A stretch of 38,388 bases of DNA from contig JADLAJ010000111.1 in assembly GCA_020848255.1 (NCBI GenBank), positions 1 through 38,388 on the forward strand, read 5' to 3'. Each line of letters begins with the position of its first letter. Position 1 is the stretch's first letter. Under the pieces are notes generated by a model. It ran no database searches. It saw nothing but the letters and a program-made list of their open reading frames with translations, and was not told where the DNA came from. The position numbers and the translations under genes are program-made. Shown here piece by piece: positions 26,647-35,129 of the stretch. The stretch is from Chitinophagales bacterium. Lineage in GTDB: Bacteria > Bacteroidota > Bacteroidia > Chitinophagales > JADIYW01.

Positions 26647-27486
26647 ATGCAAATAGCCGAACTCAACAAAACAGCCACACAAGTCCGCCGCGATATTGTG
26701 CGCATGGTACATCAATGTAAATCGGGTCATCCGGGTGGCTCGCTTGGTTGCGCCGATTTTCTGACCGCACTTTATTTTGAAATCATGCACGTCAACACCG
26801 ATTTCAAGATGGACGGTATTGGAGAAGATTTATTTTTCTTATCAAACGGTCATATTTCTCCTTTGTTCTATAGTGTTCTGGCACGTCGTGGATTTTTTGA
26901 GGTGAAAGAACTCGGCACCTTCCGTCATATTAATTCAAGATTACAAGGGCATCCAACGACACACGAAGGCTTACCTGGAATCAGAATTGCCAGCGGATCT
27001 TTAGGTCAAGGCATTTCGGTAGCAATTGGTGCAGCATTAGCAAAAAAATTAAACGGCGATGACAAACTCGTTTATGCGTTAACCGGTGATGGCGAGTTAC
27101 AGGAAGGACAAATATGGGAAGCTGCCATTTTTGCAGCGGCTAAAAAAGTAGATAATTTAATTGTTACTGTCGACTGGAACAATGCACAAATTGATGGTTC
27201 CACTCAACAGGTGTGCGATTTGGGCGATTTGCATGCGAAGTTCAAGGCGTTTGGATGGGAAGTGTTGGAAATGAAAGGCAATGTGATGGAAGACGTAGTG
27301 TTTACGCTGACACAGGCACAACTGAAAGCGAAACAAGGCAAACCAATCGTTATTTTAATGCATACCGAAATGGGCTTTGGCGTTGACTTTATGATGGGCA
27401 CCCACAAATGGCACGGCAGTGCACCAAACGATGCACAATTGGAGAGCGCCTTATCACAACTGGAAGAAACCTTGGGTGATTATTAG
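26647..27486 (+). CDS. Transketolase, N-terminal (TPP-binding) subunit
   Basis: The 279-residue protein corresponds to the PP domain of transketolase. It carries KSGHPGGSLGCADFLTALYF near residue 26, GHPTTHEGLPGI and ASGSLGQGISVAIGAALA. The TPP motif GDGELQEGQIWEA continues to the metal-binding Asn in VDWNNAQIDG (about residues 140-180). It works with the next gene product to transfer two-carbon units between ketose and aldose phosphates in the pentose phosphate pathway. The split into roughly 280- and 320-residue subunits is well known in bacteria and archaea. The 50-base gap and intact domain ends argue against a frameshift. It starts at MQIAELNKTA. Confidence 0.94.
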   Translation: MQIAELNKTATQVRRDIVRMVHQCKSGHPGGSLGCADFLTALYFEIMHVNTDFKMDGIGEDLFFLSNGHISPLFYSVLARRGFFEVKELGTFRHINSRLQGHPTTHEGLPGIRIASGSLGQGISVAIGAALAKKLNGDDKLVYALTGDGELQEGQIWEAAIFAAAKKVDNLIVTVDWNNAQIDGSTQQVCDLGDLHAKFKAFGWEVLEMKGNVMEDVVFTLTQAQLKAKQGKPIVILMHTEMGFGVDFMMGTHKWHGSAPNDAQLESALSQLEETLGDY

Positions 27487-27536
27487 AATAGGATAATTTT
27501 GCAATCAGCAAATTTCAAAAAATTAAGAAGAACAAC

Positions 27537-28499
27537 ATGAGTTTACAAGACATCACATTCACCGATAAAAAAGATACACGCTCAGGATTTGGCGTGGGTA
27601 TTCATGAAGCAGGAAAAGCCAACCCGAACGTGGTAGCCATGTGCGCCGACCTCGTAGGTTCTTTAAAACTGGAAAAATTTATCGAAGACTTTCCGGAACG
27701 CTTCGTGCAAACCGGTATCGCGGAAGCCAATATGATTGGCATTGCGGCCGGCCTGACCATCGGCGGTAAAATTCCGGTAGCTACTACTTTCGCCAATTTC
27801 GGGACTGGCCGTGTATACGACCAGATCCGTCAAAGCGTGGCGTATTCAGATAAGAATGTAAAAATTTGTTGCTCACATGCCGGACTTACTTTAGGTGAAG
27901 ACGGAGCCACCCATCAGATTTTAGAAGATATCGGATTGATGAAAATGTTGCCGCATATGACGGTAGTCGTGCCTTGCGATTACAATCAAACGCGTTTGGC
28001 AACGAAAGCAATTATTGAACGAGTTGGACCAACCTATCTGCGTTTCGGTCGTCCCGTATGGCCAATATTTACGGCTGCTGAAGATTCAGGTTTTGAAATC
28101 GGCAAAGCACAATTTTTGTCTGAAGGAACGGATATAACGATTATTGCATGCGGTCATTTGGTATGGCATGCGGTGATGGCCGGACAAGAATTAGAAAAGC
28201 GTGGAATTTCTGTTGAGGTGATTAATATGCACACGATAAAACCGTTGGATGTAGATGCTATTTTAAAATCTGTTGGAAAAACAAAATGTGTAGTAACCGC
28301 TGAAGAACATCAACGCAATGGTGGTTTAGGCGATGCTGTAGCGCAGGTATTAATTCAAAATACACCCTATCCTCAGGAATATGTAGCGGTGAATGATTCT
28401 TTCGGTGAAAGCGGAACACCAGATCAACTATTAGAAAAATATGGTTTGATGCCGAAAGATATTATCGCGGCCGTAGAAAAAGTGATGGCGAGAAAATAA
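27537..28499 (+). CDS. Transketolase, C-terminal (pyrimidine-binding) subunit
   Basis: The 320-residue protein has the Pyr and C-terminal domains of transketolase. The catalytic Glu that activates TPP is in FVQTGIAEANMIGIAAGL (about residues 55-75). TFANFGTGRVYDQIRQSVAY and GLTLGEDGATHQILEDIGLM follow, and the regulatory-type C-terminal domain begins near residue 185 (GTDITIIACGHLV). It needs the preceding gene product to form an active enzyme; the 50-base spacing fits one transcript. Its product pool (xylulose-5-phosphate) may link it to the sugar-kinase/aldolase operon at 31478-35041, but only if that pathway ends in a pentulose phosphate. Confidence 0.94.
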   Translation: MSLQDITFTDKKDTRSGFGVGIHEAGKANPNVVAMCADLVGSLKLEKFIEDFPERFVQTGIAEANMIGIAAGLTIGGKIPVATTFANFGTGRVYDQIRQSVAYSDKNVKICCSHAGLTLGEDGATHQILEDIGLMKMLPHMTVVVPCDYNQTRLATKAIIERVGPTYLRFGRPVWPIFTAAEDSGFEIGKAQFLSEGTDITIIACGHLVWHAVMAGQELEKRGISVEVINMHTIKPLDVDAILKSVGKTKCVVTAEEHQRNGGLGDAVAQVLIQNTPYPQEYVAVNDSFGESGTPDQLLEKYGLMPKDIIAAVEKVMARK

Positions 28500-28500
28500 G

Positions 28501-28535
28501 ATCACTGATTTAGCTGATTATTTTGATTTACATGA
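28501..28535. repeat. Possible dispersed repeat (GATTTAGCTGATTAT / GATTTACATGATTT)
   Basis: The string ATCACTGATTTAGCTGATT, followed by ATTTTGATTTACATGATTTC, has the TGATT-rich quasi-repeat pattern I recall from intergenic repeats in Bacteroidota. There is no second full copy in this window. Confidence 0.3.
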
Positions 28536-28542
28536 TTTCTGC

Positions 28543-29169
28543 ATGAAAAAAATTACATTTCTCATCTTATTCATCTTCTCATGTATTTTATGCAAATCAA
28601 ATGAGATTGCAACTGATTATTTTATCGGAAAAATATATTTGAAGAACGGCGACACCCTAACTACGAAAATTCACTTAAGCTATTATCGTTCTAATTTTAT
28701 CAGAAATTCATACATGGATAATTTTGGCCATTATTTAGATAAAAAGAATACGGTACGAGGTTTAAATCCAAATAAAATAAATGGTTTTGAAGTAATGCTA
28801 GATAGTGTAAAGTATATTTTCTTATCAAAAAACATCTCAAATAAAAATGATAAGAAAGAATTTTACCATTTACTGAATGATATAAACAGCACTGTAAAGT
28901 TATACGAATTCTACGACAAAAAAATAATGGCAGCTGGATTGGTGGTTGGTGTTTTAACCGCTCCGCAATTAGCGGATGTAGCTTACATGATTGAATACAA
29001 CAACAATACTTTATATATCCCAAAACGAAAGGATTTCAGATATGATAAACTTGCTTTTATTTTATCTGATAATAAAGAAATCGAAAAAAAGATAGAAGAT
29101 CAAACCTATAAATACGACGATATTCCACAACTTATTGCAGCATATAATAAATGGTATGCTGCAAAATAA
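28543..29169 (+). CDS. Secreted protein of unknown function
   Basis: I do not recognise a named domain. The 208-residue product starts with a signal peptide (MKKITFLILFIFSCILCKSNE), probably cleaved around CKS; a lipobox is possible but imperfect (CILC). The segment YFIGKIYLKNGDTLTTKIHL at about 27-46, followed later by INGFEVMLDSVKYIFLSK, resembles a Bacteroidota secreted-protein pattern with a GDTL strand and an Ikgf-like strand, usually annotated as hypothetical. A hydrophobic stretch (AAGLVVGVLTAPQLADVAYMI) occurs near 130-150. It is AT-rich relative to the transketolase genes, 43 bases downstream of them and converging on the M19 dipeptidase gene with a nine-base gap. Confidence 0.55.
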   Translation: MKKITFLILFIFSCILCKSNEIATDYFIGKIYLKNGDTLTTKIHLSYYRSNFIRNSYMDNFGHYLDKKNTVRGLNPNKINGFEVMLDSVKYIFLSKNISNKNDKKEFYHLLNDINSTVKLYEFYDKKIMAAGLVVGVLTAPQLADVAYMIEYNNNTLYIPKRKDFRYDKLAFILSDNKEIEKKIEDQTYKYDDIPQLIAAYNKWYAAK

Positions 29170-29178
29170 TGTCAAAAG

Positions 29179-30609
29179 CTATACAAAAAACTTCTTGTAA
29201 AAATCTATGGCGTTTTTGTAGAATATCTTTTCTATGATTTGTACTGGTGTATAGCTAAACCAAAGGTCTTTCTGGTATTTATGCTTTTCCAGATAATCCA
29301 ATAAGTCCTGCTGCAGCAAAGGCATCTTCACGGCGGATTCATACGGATCGATGTGTGTAATCGAACCGTCAAAGTCGGTGCCGATGGCAATCATATCCCA
29401 GCCAGATTTTTTACCAACCGCTTTCACCAGCTGGAATGCATTATCCAGAAATAATTGCGCAAACTCAGCACGCTGTTTTTCTGCATCCTTGTGTTCGCTA
29501 ATAGATTTGATTAAATCAATGCCACCCAGATTGCCTTTATCCATCATCAATCCAATCAACCCTTCCGAATCATGTATAATGCGTGCTTCCTCATCAGAAA
29601 TATTGATGCTCCATTTATACAATCTTCCTTTTCTCGCTTTTAAAATAATGTCATTTTGACGAATGGATGAATCCAGTGTTTTAAATCCGTTTGCACAGGC
29701 ATGACTGCTGATGACCGGAATTTTTTGTTTAGGATTTAAATAATTATGGTTGCCGATAAATGCATAATATTCTTTTCGTGCAGCCACACTCATATGTTTC
29801 GTATCTATTAAAATACGCTTACCATTATTGGAACTAAGTAATTCTCTTACCACATGCCAGCCGGCTTCGGTAATGCCTTTGTTTTTTCCTTTATTCTGAT
29901 TAATTAGTCCGTTAATAGGACGCTTAAAACTCGTTGCATGTCCGCACAAATGATTCCAGAAATGATGCGCCAGATTTATAACAAATGGCGGGTATTCCCA
30001 GCTTTTTATAGTTTGTATGTTGGCTGTCAGATGTTGTATCAGCGCCTCTTTTGTCAGCTTATCCGTTTCAGGAGCACCGGTACCCAGCACATGTGTTCCT
30101 TCTATGGTTACAATACCAATGAGTGTGTTTTCTTTTTTAAGCGCCTGTTCCAGTTCCTTATAATTATTCACCAGTACAAATTCGCTTTTACCGTCAGGAC
30201 TTTTGCCTTGCTGATTTTTTACGTATTCGTACTCTGCCTGCAAGTCTTCAAAATAATGATAATGTTTTTTCTGATGAGCAATAGAGCTTGCCGCATAGCC
30301 GGTAATTACTTCCTGTGCAATATTTATTCTTCTTTTTCCCACTAAAATTTTCGGCAGGTTGCGTAAATGCAAAAATCCTCTTTCCGTTGGATATAAGGAC
30401 AATTGAAACACGCGCACATTTCCTGCTGCCATGGCATCCAGGTTGCACTGCGACTCCATATGGATATGCGCTACGAGTTCGCTGATAGACTGTGCTGTTT
30501 TTCCGTCAATTTTATGATGTATGGAATCCCACATATTTGCAGCCGGCTCGGGATATCCGGAATTAAACGATTTTAAATTGGGATGACAATGGAGGTCGAT
30601 GGTAATCAT
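29179..30609 (-). CDS. Peptidase M19 family (membrane dipeptidase-like) zinc hydrolase
   Basis: The 476-residue protein has the amidohydrolase metal ligands of M19. DLHCHPN (first His pair) is at about residues 5-11, GIVTIEGTHVLG near 170 supplies the bridging Glu, VINLAHHFWNHLCGHATSF near 210-228 is the His-rich loop, ISSHACANGFK near 300 follows, and the late GTDFDGSI near 420 carries the Asp. M19 enzymes cleave dipeptides, including those with D-amino acids. This one is longer than the typical 350-400 residues, with an insertion around residues 90-160 (RINIAQEVITG... YEYVKNQQGKSPDGKSEF). No signal peptide is seen, so it is likely cytoplasmic. It has its own transcript; the downstream gene on this strand is unclear. 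Confidence 0.85.
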   Translation of the reverse strand: MITIDLHCHPNLKSFNSGYPEPAANMWDSIHHKIDGKTAQSISELVAHIHMESQCNLDAMAAGNVRVFQLSLYPTERGFLHLRNLPKILVGKRRINIAQEVITGYAASSIAHQKKHYHYFEDLQAEYEYVKNQQGKSPDGKSEFVLVNNYKELEQALKKENTLIGIVTIEGTHVLGTGAPETDKLTKEALIQHLTANIQTIKSWEYPPFVINLAHHFWNHLCGHATSFKRPINGLINQNKGKNKGITEAGWHVVRELLSSNNGKRILIDTKHMSVAARKEYYAFIGNHNYLNPKQKIPVISSHACANGFKTLDSSIRQNDIILKARKGRLYKWSINISDEEARIIHDSEGLIGLMMDKGNLGGIDLIKSISEHKDAEKQRAEFAQLFLDNAFQLVKAVGKKSGWDMIAIGTDFDGSITHIDPYESAVKMPLLQQDLLDYLEKHKYQKDLWFSYTPVQIIEKIFYKNAIDFYKKFFV

Positions 30610-30793
30610 TTTCTGTACATAAATATTGATTAAAGAATACTACTAAAAGTAAGCATACCTAAACAAAAAATAACATCCAAATTCTTAAAATTATGGTAAA
30701 AATATAATTGCCGTATTTAACGGGCAAGTACAATTATATCTCAACTCTACATGCTTTATCTTGCTATATTGCGAGGGAGAGAAATAATGCAGA

Positions 30794-31393
30794 TTACTTG
30801 TTTTTCTTGGCTTCTTTGGAATATTTGAACTGATAAAATTGCTGCATTAGCCAGGCTTCTATTTTATTGATGGATTTTGCGCCACCTAAATATTTCGCTT
30901 CTACAAATGCTTTGGATGTTTTCTCTAAAAGTTGTGCAGCCACATAAGCATCATCTATACTGTTGCCTAAACAAATACTTTTTCCATTTAATAAAACAGC
31001 AGCATATCTTCCATTCAAAGCATGTAGAATATCATCCTCATTTTTTGCGATACGAACGGTAACACCTAATAGTTGTGCCTGATCATCTAATATCGGTGGA
31101 ATTTCTTCTTTAACCTGTGATGCAAATTCCTGCTGCGTGATTAAAATAACCTGTACTTTTTTCCTTTTTGAAAAGATTTTGTAAAAGACAGAATCGTTGT
31201 TTGCTACAAGAATATCTTCTGCCGTAAGCAATGAAAGTGCCTTATTTTTTTGTGTGTAAATGATTTCGTCATTCTCTAATCGTATGGAAATCTGCAAGAC
31301 CTCCACCTTTCCCCAGCTTTTATACCCGGCACTTTGCTGCTCGAAAAAACCGGCAGCATTTAATAGTATTTGTATGGCTTCTTTTTTGTTCAT
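30794..31393 (-). CDS. Degenerate class II aldolase-like protein without metal ligands
   Basis: The 199-residue protein aligns by eye to the neighbouring class II aldolase (31478-32056). ILITQQEFASQV takes the place of VIHTHQLYASIV, so the His-x-His zinc ligands are lost. AAVLLNGKSICLGNSIDDAYVAAQLLEK takes the place of AALMSNHGVVCIGNDLEDTFEVARTLEK, so the third His is lost too. The PSSE Glu is also missing. The fold-determining core is kept while catalysis is not. It is therefore a likely pseudoenzyme, perhaps a binding or regulatory subunit of the aldolase encoded upstream. The frame is fully open, so it is not a decaying pseudogene in the simple sense. It is separated from the aldolase by 84 bases containing an inverted repeat. 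Confidence 0.75.
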   Translation of the reverse strand: MNKKEAIQILLNAAGFFEQQSAGYKSWGKVEVLQISIRLENDEIIYTQKNKALSLLTAEDILVANNDSVFYKIFSKRKKVQVILITQQEFASQVKEEIPPILDDQAQLLGVTVRIAKNEDDILHALNGRYAAVLLNGKSICLGNSIDDAYVAAQLLEKTSKAFVEAKYLGGAKSINKIEAWLMQQFYQFKYSKEAKKNK

Positions 31394-31407
31394 ATGGTTG
31401 TTTAATA

Positions 31408-31472
31408 TATCACAGAGTTACACCAAACTATCTCAGTGGACTCTGTGTTTATCTTTGAGTTCCTCTGTGATA
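31408..31472. repeat. CACAGAG-type inverted repeat between aldolase and pseudo-aldolase genes
   Basis: TATCACAGAG (31408-31417) and CTCTGTGATA (31463-31472) are a perfect ten-base inverted pair; between them CTCAGTGGACTCTGTG repeats the words. It could form a hairpin in the operon mRNA. It resembles the shorter copy at 4052-4081. Confidence 0.7.
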
Positions 31473-31477
31473 CTATA

Positions 31478-32056
31478 TTAAGCAGTTTGTTTTTTAGACG
31501 CGATAAATAGTTCACACGCTTTTTCTAAGGTTCGTGCTACTTCAAAAGTGTCTTCCAAATCATTTCCTATACAAACAACACCATGGTTCGACATTAATGC
31601 CGCATTGGATTGCTCAATCGCTCTGGCTGTTTCTACCGTTATTTTTTTTGTATTAGGCAACGCGTACGGTGCTGCTTTTATCGTCTTCGCTCCCAGTATT
31701 TTCTGATGCTCTACATTCAACACCACCACATCTTTCTGCGCCGCTGCTACTATGGATGCATACAACTGATGAGTATGGATAACCGCATTGATGTGCGGTC
31801 GTGTTTTATATACTTCGCAATGCAGTTTCAGTTCTGATGAAGGTTTCAGTTTGCCTTCGTGTTTCAATGTATAAATATCCACCAGCACCATTTCTTCGGG
31901 TGTCAGTTCATCGTACTTTCTGCCACTGGGTGTAATGACCATTTGCGTATCACTCACCTTGATGCTGACATTGCCCCAGGTGCGCGCCACCAGCCCTTCT
32001 TTTAATAGTTGCAAGCCCGCAGCACATACCTTATTTTTCGCTTCCTGAATATCCAT
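31478..32056 (-). CDS. Class II aldolase/epimerase (fuculose-, rhamnulose- or ribulose-phosphate type)
   Basis: The 192-residue protein has all the class II aldolase/adducin features. WGNVSIK is near residue 28 (phosphate binding) and TPSGRKYDELTPEEMVLVDI near 42-61. KPSSELKLH holds the acid Glu75, VIHTHQLYAS carries zinc ligands His94 and His96, and MSNHGVVCIG carries His158. Members are either aldolases that cleave a ketose-1-phosphate to DHAP and an aldehyde, or 4-epimerases that convert ribulose-5-phosphate to xylulose-5-phosphate. Which applies cannot be decided from motifs. It begins two bases after the kinase stop, so it is co-translated with the sugar kinase (32059-33588). The kinase would make its phosphorylated substrate. 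Confidence 0.9.
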   Translation of the reverse strand: MDIQEAKNKVCAAGLQLLKEGLVARTWGNVSIKVSDTQMVITPSGRKYDELTPEEMVLVDIYTLKHEGKLKPSSELKLHCEVYKTRPHINAVIHTHQLYASIVAAAQKDVVVLNVEHQKILGAKTIKAAPYALPNTKKITVETARAIEQSNAALMSNHGVVCIGNDLEDTFEVARTLEKACELFIASKKQTA

Positions 32057-32058
32057 GA

Positions 32059-33588
32059 TTATAATTCAAATCTTGTTTTATTAATTGTCTGATAGGCTTT
32101 ACTAAGCTGATGGAACACCCGCTGATAGATTCCGAAAAGTTCGTTGTATATTTTGTGGTGATTTGGATTCGGAATAAAGGTATCTACCTGTTGAATAAGT
32201 TTATGAATCTCAGAGAAATCATCTAAGGCTCCCGAACCCACCATCGCACACATCGCGGCACCGAAAGCACCTGCATTTACTGGCTGCGAAGTGGTGATGA
32301 TTTTCCTGTTGGTTACATCCGCTATCAATTGCATCCAGGATTTATTCTTACTGCCACCTCCTGTAATCTTCAAAGTATCAATCTTAAAACCATAATCTTT
32401 TTCCAGATTATGGATGGTCCAGCGTAAATTATAAGCAATGCCTTCAAAGTTAGCGCGCGCAATATGTGCTCTTGTATGTTGGTGCGTGAGATTAAATAAG
32501 GTGGAGCGTGTGGTGGTGGTACTGACCGGACAACGTTCCCCTAAAAACCAGGGCGTCATAATTAAGTAATCAGCACCCGGATTGGTTGCATTGATTTCTT
32601 GTTCAATTAATAAAAACAAATCTTGTTCAGATAGTATTTCTTTTTCTTTTTGATAATAGGTATTGACCATCCATTGCGTGTTAATGCCGGCAGATTCTGT
32701 GATACCCACTACAATATTTTTTGTAGGATCAGCACTTTGCAAACAAAACGTGGCATTCTTAAACTTAAGATTTCTGGCGGTAGATACACCTACCCAGGCG
32801 GATGTTCCAACATAAATATGGGCTTCGCCTTCACCGATGGCGGTGGTGCCTATTGCTGCACTTTGTGTATCATCACACCCGCCGTAAACGCCTGTGTTTA
32901 CAGATAATCCCAATTGTTCTGCTGCTTCTTTTGTAAGGGTGCCCACCAAATCGACAGAGCGAACTAAATCCGGCAGTTTATTTAAATCGATTTTACACAA
33001 TTTAAAAAACAAACGTTCCCAGTCTTTCTTTTTTACATCAAATGCATAAGAACAGGCACCGGACCATTCCGCCACCATCTTGCCAGTACATTTATATTTT
33101 AGATATCCGTTTACATCCAGGATTTTATAAGTGTTGTTGTAAATTTCGGGCTGCTTATCCTTTAACCATATAATTTTAGGAATGACATCTTTTCCCGTCA
33201 ACTCCGTACCTGCTACCAATTTGAACATTCGTTTCCCGCCAAAATAATTCATGGCTTTTCTGGCTTGCTCCTCCGCTCTGCCATCTACCCAGGAAATGTT
33301 CCGATGCAGCACGGTTCCGTTCTTATCTACCGGAATAACACCCTGTGCCTGTGTAGAAAAAGCGATTCCTTTTATATCTTCTTTTGAGATGCTGATTGAT
33401 TGGATAATCTTGTTCGTCGCCTTACAAATGGCATTCCAGTAATCCAGAGGTTCCTGTTCCACCCAACCCGGATTGGGAGTAAACAAAGGATATTCTTCTA
33501 TCGCAGTTGCCAGTACATTTCCGTTCGTATCTATTAAAATAGATTTTACGCTACTGGTACCAACATCGTATGATAGAAAATATTGCAA
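32059..33588 (-). CDS. FGGY-family carbohydrate kinase (xylulokinase-like), TTG start
   Basis: The 509-residue protein has the ATPase-fold motifs of FGGY kinases. FLSYDVGTSSVKSILID is at the very N-terminus and GVYGGCDDTQSAAIGT near residue 235, where the Asp is the likely catalytic base. IYVGTSAWVGVS follows near 260, and the FGGY signature region runs from LKITGGGSKNKSWMQLIADV to NAGAFGAAMCA near 400-445. The only start that keeps the first motif is a TTG at 33586-33588, since a stop lies in frame just upstream and the next ATG is about 100 codons in. It is one base after the stop of the aminotransferase gene, so translation is coupled. The substrate may be a ketose or alditol; similarity to xylulokinases is by eye. 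Confidence 0.9.
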   Translation of the reverse strand: MQYFLSYDVGTSSVKSILIDTNGNVLATAIEEYPLFTPNPGWVEQEPLDYWNAICKATNKIIQSISISKEDIKGIAFSTQAQGVIPVDKNGTVLHRNISWVDGRAEEQARKAMNYFGGKRMFKLVAGTELTGKDVIPKIIWLKDKQPEIYNNTYKILDVNGYLKYKCTGKMVAEWSGACSYAFDVKKKDWERLFFKLCKIDLNKLPDLVRSVDLVGTLTKEAAEQLGLSVNTGVYGGCDDTQSAAIGTTAIGEGEAHIYVGTSAWVGVSTARNLKFKNATFCLQSADPTKNIVVGITESAGINTQWMVNTYYQKEKEILSEQDLFLLIEQEINATNPGADYLIMTPWFLGERCPVSTTTTRSTLFNLTHQHTRAHIARANFEGIAYNLRWTIHNLEKDYGFKIDTLKITGGGSKNKSWMQLIADVTNRKIITTSQPVNAGAFGAAMCAMVGSGALDDFSEIHKLIQQVDTFIPNPNHHKIYNELFGIYQRVFHQLSKAYQTINKTRFEL

Positions 33589-33589
33589 G

Positions 33590-35041
33590 TTAATTTTTTA
33601 CATTTTTAAAGACATTTTCAAATCTGTTTAGCGCATCGTCAATTACATCATCGCTATCGGCCATACTGCAATACAAACGGCTTCCTGCTAAAGTTACGAT
33701 TCCTTCTGCCATGTAGGCTGCTCCATACTCTTCCATCAGCTTTTTTCGTTCGTTGATTTCAGCCAGTACAGATTTTATTTTCAGCAGTTTAATCTTTACA
33801 TATAATGTTCCCGCTGCTTCCAAATGACAAATAGAACCTTGGTTAAATGCCACGAATGGTAAGCCATATTTATCAATCAACTGATTTAATCCGGTCGTAA
33901 TTCTGTCACCTGCTTTTCCTGCTTTCTCGCAGGCATTGGTTCTTTCTATTTCCAATAACGTATGATATCCGGCACAGCAACTTAATGGATTTGCAGCCAT
34001 AGTTCCGCCTACTTTTACTTTTTTGCCACCTTGCAAACCAGCCGCTAAACCATCCATGTATTCTGCTTTACCGCCAATGCCGCCTGCTGAAGGATAGCCA
34101 CCAGCCACGACTTTACCAAAAATAGTTAAATCCGGTTTTACATTAAAGTATCCCTGCGCACCACTCATACCCACACGGAATGCTGTTACTACTTCATCAA
34201 AAATCAACAAGGCACCGTATTTATCGCATAACTCGCGCGCTTGCTGCGCAAATTCTTTATACACCGGATAGGTTCCGCTTTCCGGACCGAGCGGTTCTAA
34301 AATAACAGCAGCAGTTCCGCCTCGCAATCTGTTCCATTTCAGTTTGCTTTCCAAAGCGTCAATATCATTTGGCGGTACGGCTTGTGTATGCCAGTGCATC
34401 ATGAACGGAATGCCTTTGGCATCAAAGAATCTGGTTCCGGGAATTCGCAAGTCGTATATCATCTGGTCACTCCATCCGTGATACGCCCCTCCAATTTTTA
34501 TTATTTTTGATTTGCCGGTTTTGATACGTGCCAGACGCAAAGCACCCATCACCGCTTCCGTGCCGCTGCCTAACATTCTGAATCGTTCTACAGACGGGAT
34601 ATTTTTGCAAATCAATTCTGCCAGTTTGTATTCGTATTCGTGCAGTAAGCCTGTAGACGGACCGCATTCATTAATCAATTCAATGGCTTTTTCTCTTACG
34701 GATGGATAATTGCTACCCAATACCGTTGGCCCGCCGGCCTGTAAGAAATCAATGTATTTATTGCCGTCTGCATCATATAAATAAGCTCCTTCCGCTTTTG
34801 TAAAGGTTAGCGGAAACGGGTAATTGAAGGCTAAATTATGCTGTACACCGCCCGGAATGTATTGCTGTGCTTTCTCGTATATTTCTCTGGATTTTGTGCA
34901 CTTTGTTTTATAGAAATCCAGATAGCTTTCCATGGCTTTAGGTTCAATATGCTGCAAGGGTAAGGAAACCAACTTATCCAGTTTTTGATAAATCGGTTTT
35001 ATATCATGGTATTCGCTGATGGAAAATCCTGTTGAGCTCAT
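33590..35041 (-). CDS. Class III PLP aminotransferase, glutamate-1-semialdehyde aminomutase-like
   Basis: The 483-residue protein has the fold-type I class III motifs. IPGGVQHN is near 62 and GSGTEAVMGALRLAR at 158-172 binds the PLP phosphate. GGAYHGWSDQM follows near 184-194, ILEPLGPESG near 247, and FDEVVTAFRVG at 281-291 holds the Asp that contacts the PLP nitrogen. The Schiff-base Lys310 is in IFGKVVAGGYPSAG. True HemL proteins have about 430 residues; this one has an extra N-terminal 45-50 residues and heads an operon with sugar genes. It is therefore more likely an aminotransferase or aminomutase for a sugar-derived keto compound than a haem-pathway enzyme. A substrate cannot be read off the sequence. 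It starts at MSSTGFSISEYHD. Confidence 0.85.
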   Translation of the reverse strand: MSSTGFSISEYHDIKPIYQKLDKLVSLPLQHIEPKAMESYLDFYKTKCTKSREIYEKAQQYIPGGVQHNLAFNYPFPLTFTKAEGAYLYDADGNKYIDFLQAGGPTVLGSNYPSVREKAIELINECGPSTGLLHEYEYKLAELICKNIPSVERFRMLGSGTEAVMGALRLARIKTGKSKIIKIGGAYHGWSDQMIYDLRIPGTRFFDAKGIPFMMHWHTQAVPPNDIDALESKLKWNRLRGGTAAVILEPLGPESGTYPVYKEFAQQARELCDKYGALLIFDEVVTAFRVGMSGAQGYFNVKPDLTIFGKVVAGGYPSAGGIGGKAEYMDGLAAGLQGGKKVKVGGTMAANPLSCCAGYHTLLEIERTNACEKAGKAGDRITTGLNQLIDKYGLPFVAFNQGSICHLEAAGTLYVKIKLLKIKSVLAEINERKKLMEEYGAAYMAEGIVTLAGSRLYCSMADSDDVIDDALNRFENVFKNVKN

Positions 35042-35129
35042 TTTTTTATTTTTGTTTATCTTTATAAAATTGCCTTACAAAGTTGCAGTATAAATAAACC
35101 TGATTTTTTGATAATAGTCAAATAAAAAA

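Noticed and set aside
26647-28499. Transketolase as a broken gene
   Set aside because: The 50-base gap and intact domain ends match the common two-subunit form.
30610-30793. A gene or RNA in the gap before the M19 gene
   Set aside because: The 184 bases are AT-rich with no open frame of note, no hairpin and no motif.
33590-35041. HemL, glutamate-1-semialdehyde aminomutase of haem synthesis
   Set aside because: The N-terminal extension, greater length and operon with sugar genes make the haem role unlikely, although the fold family is the same.
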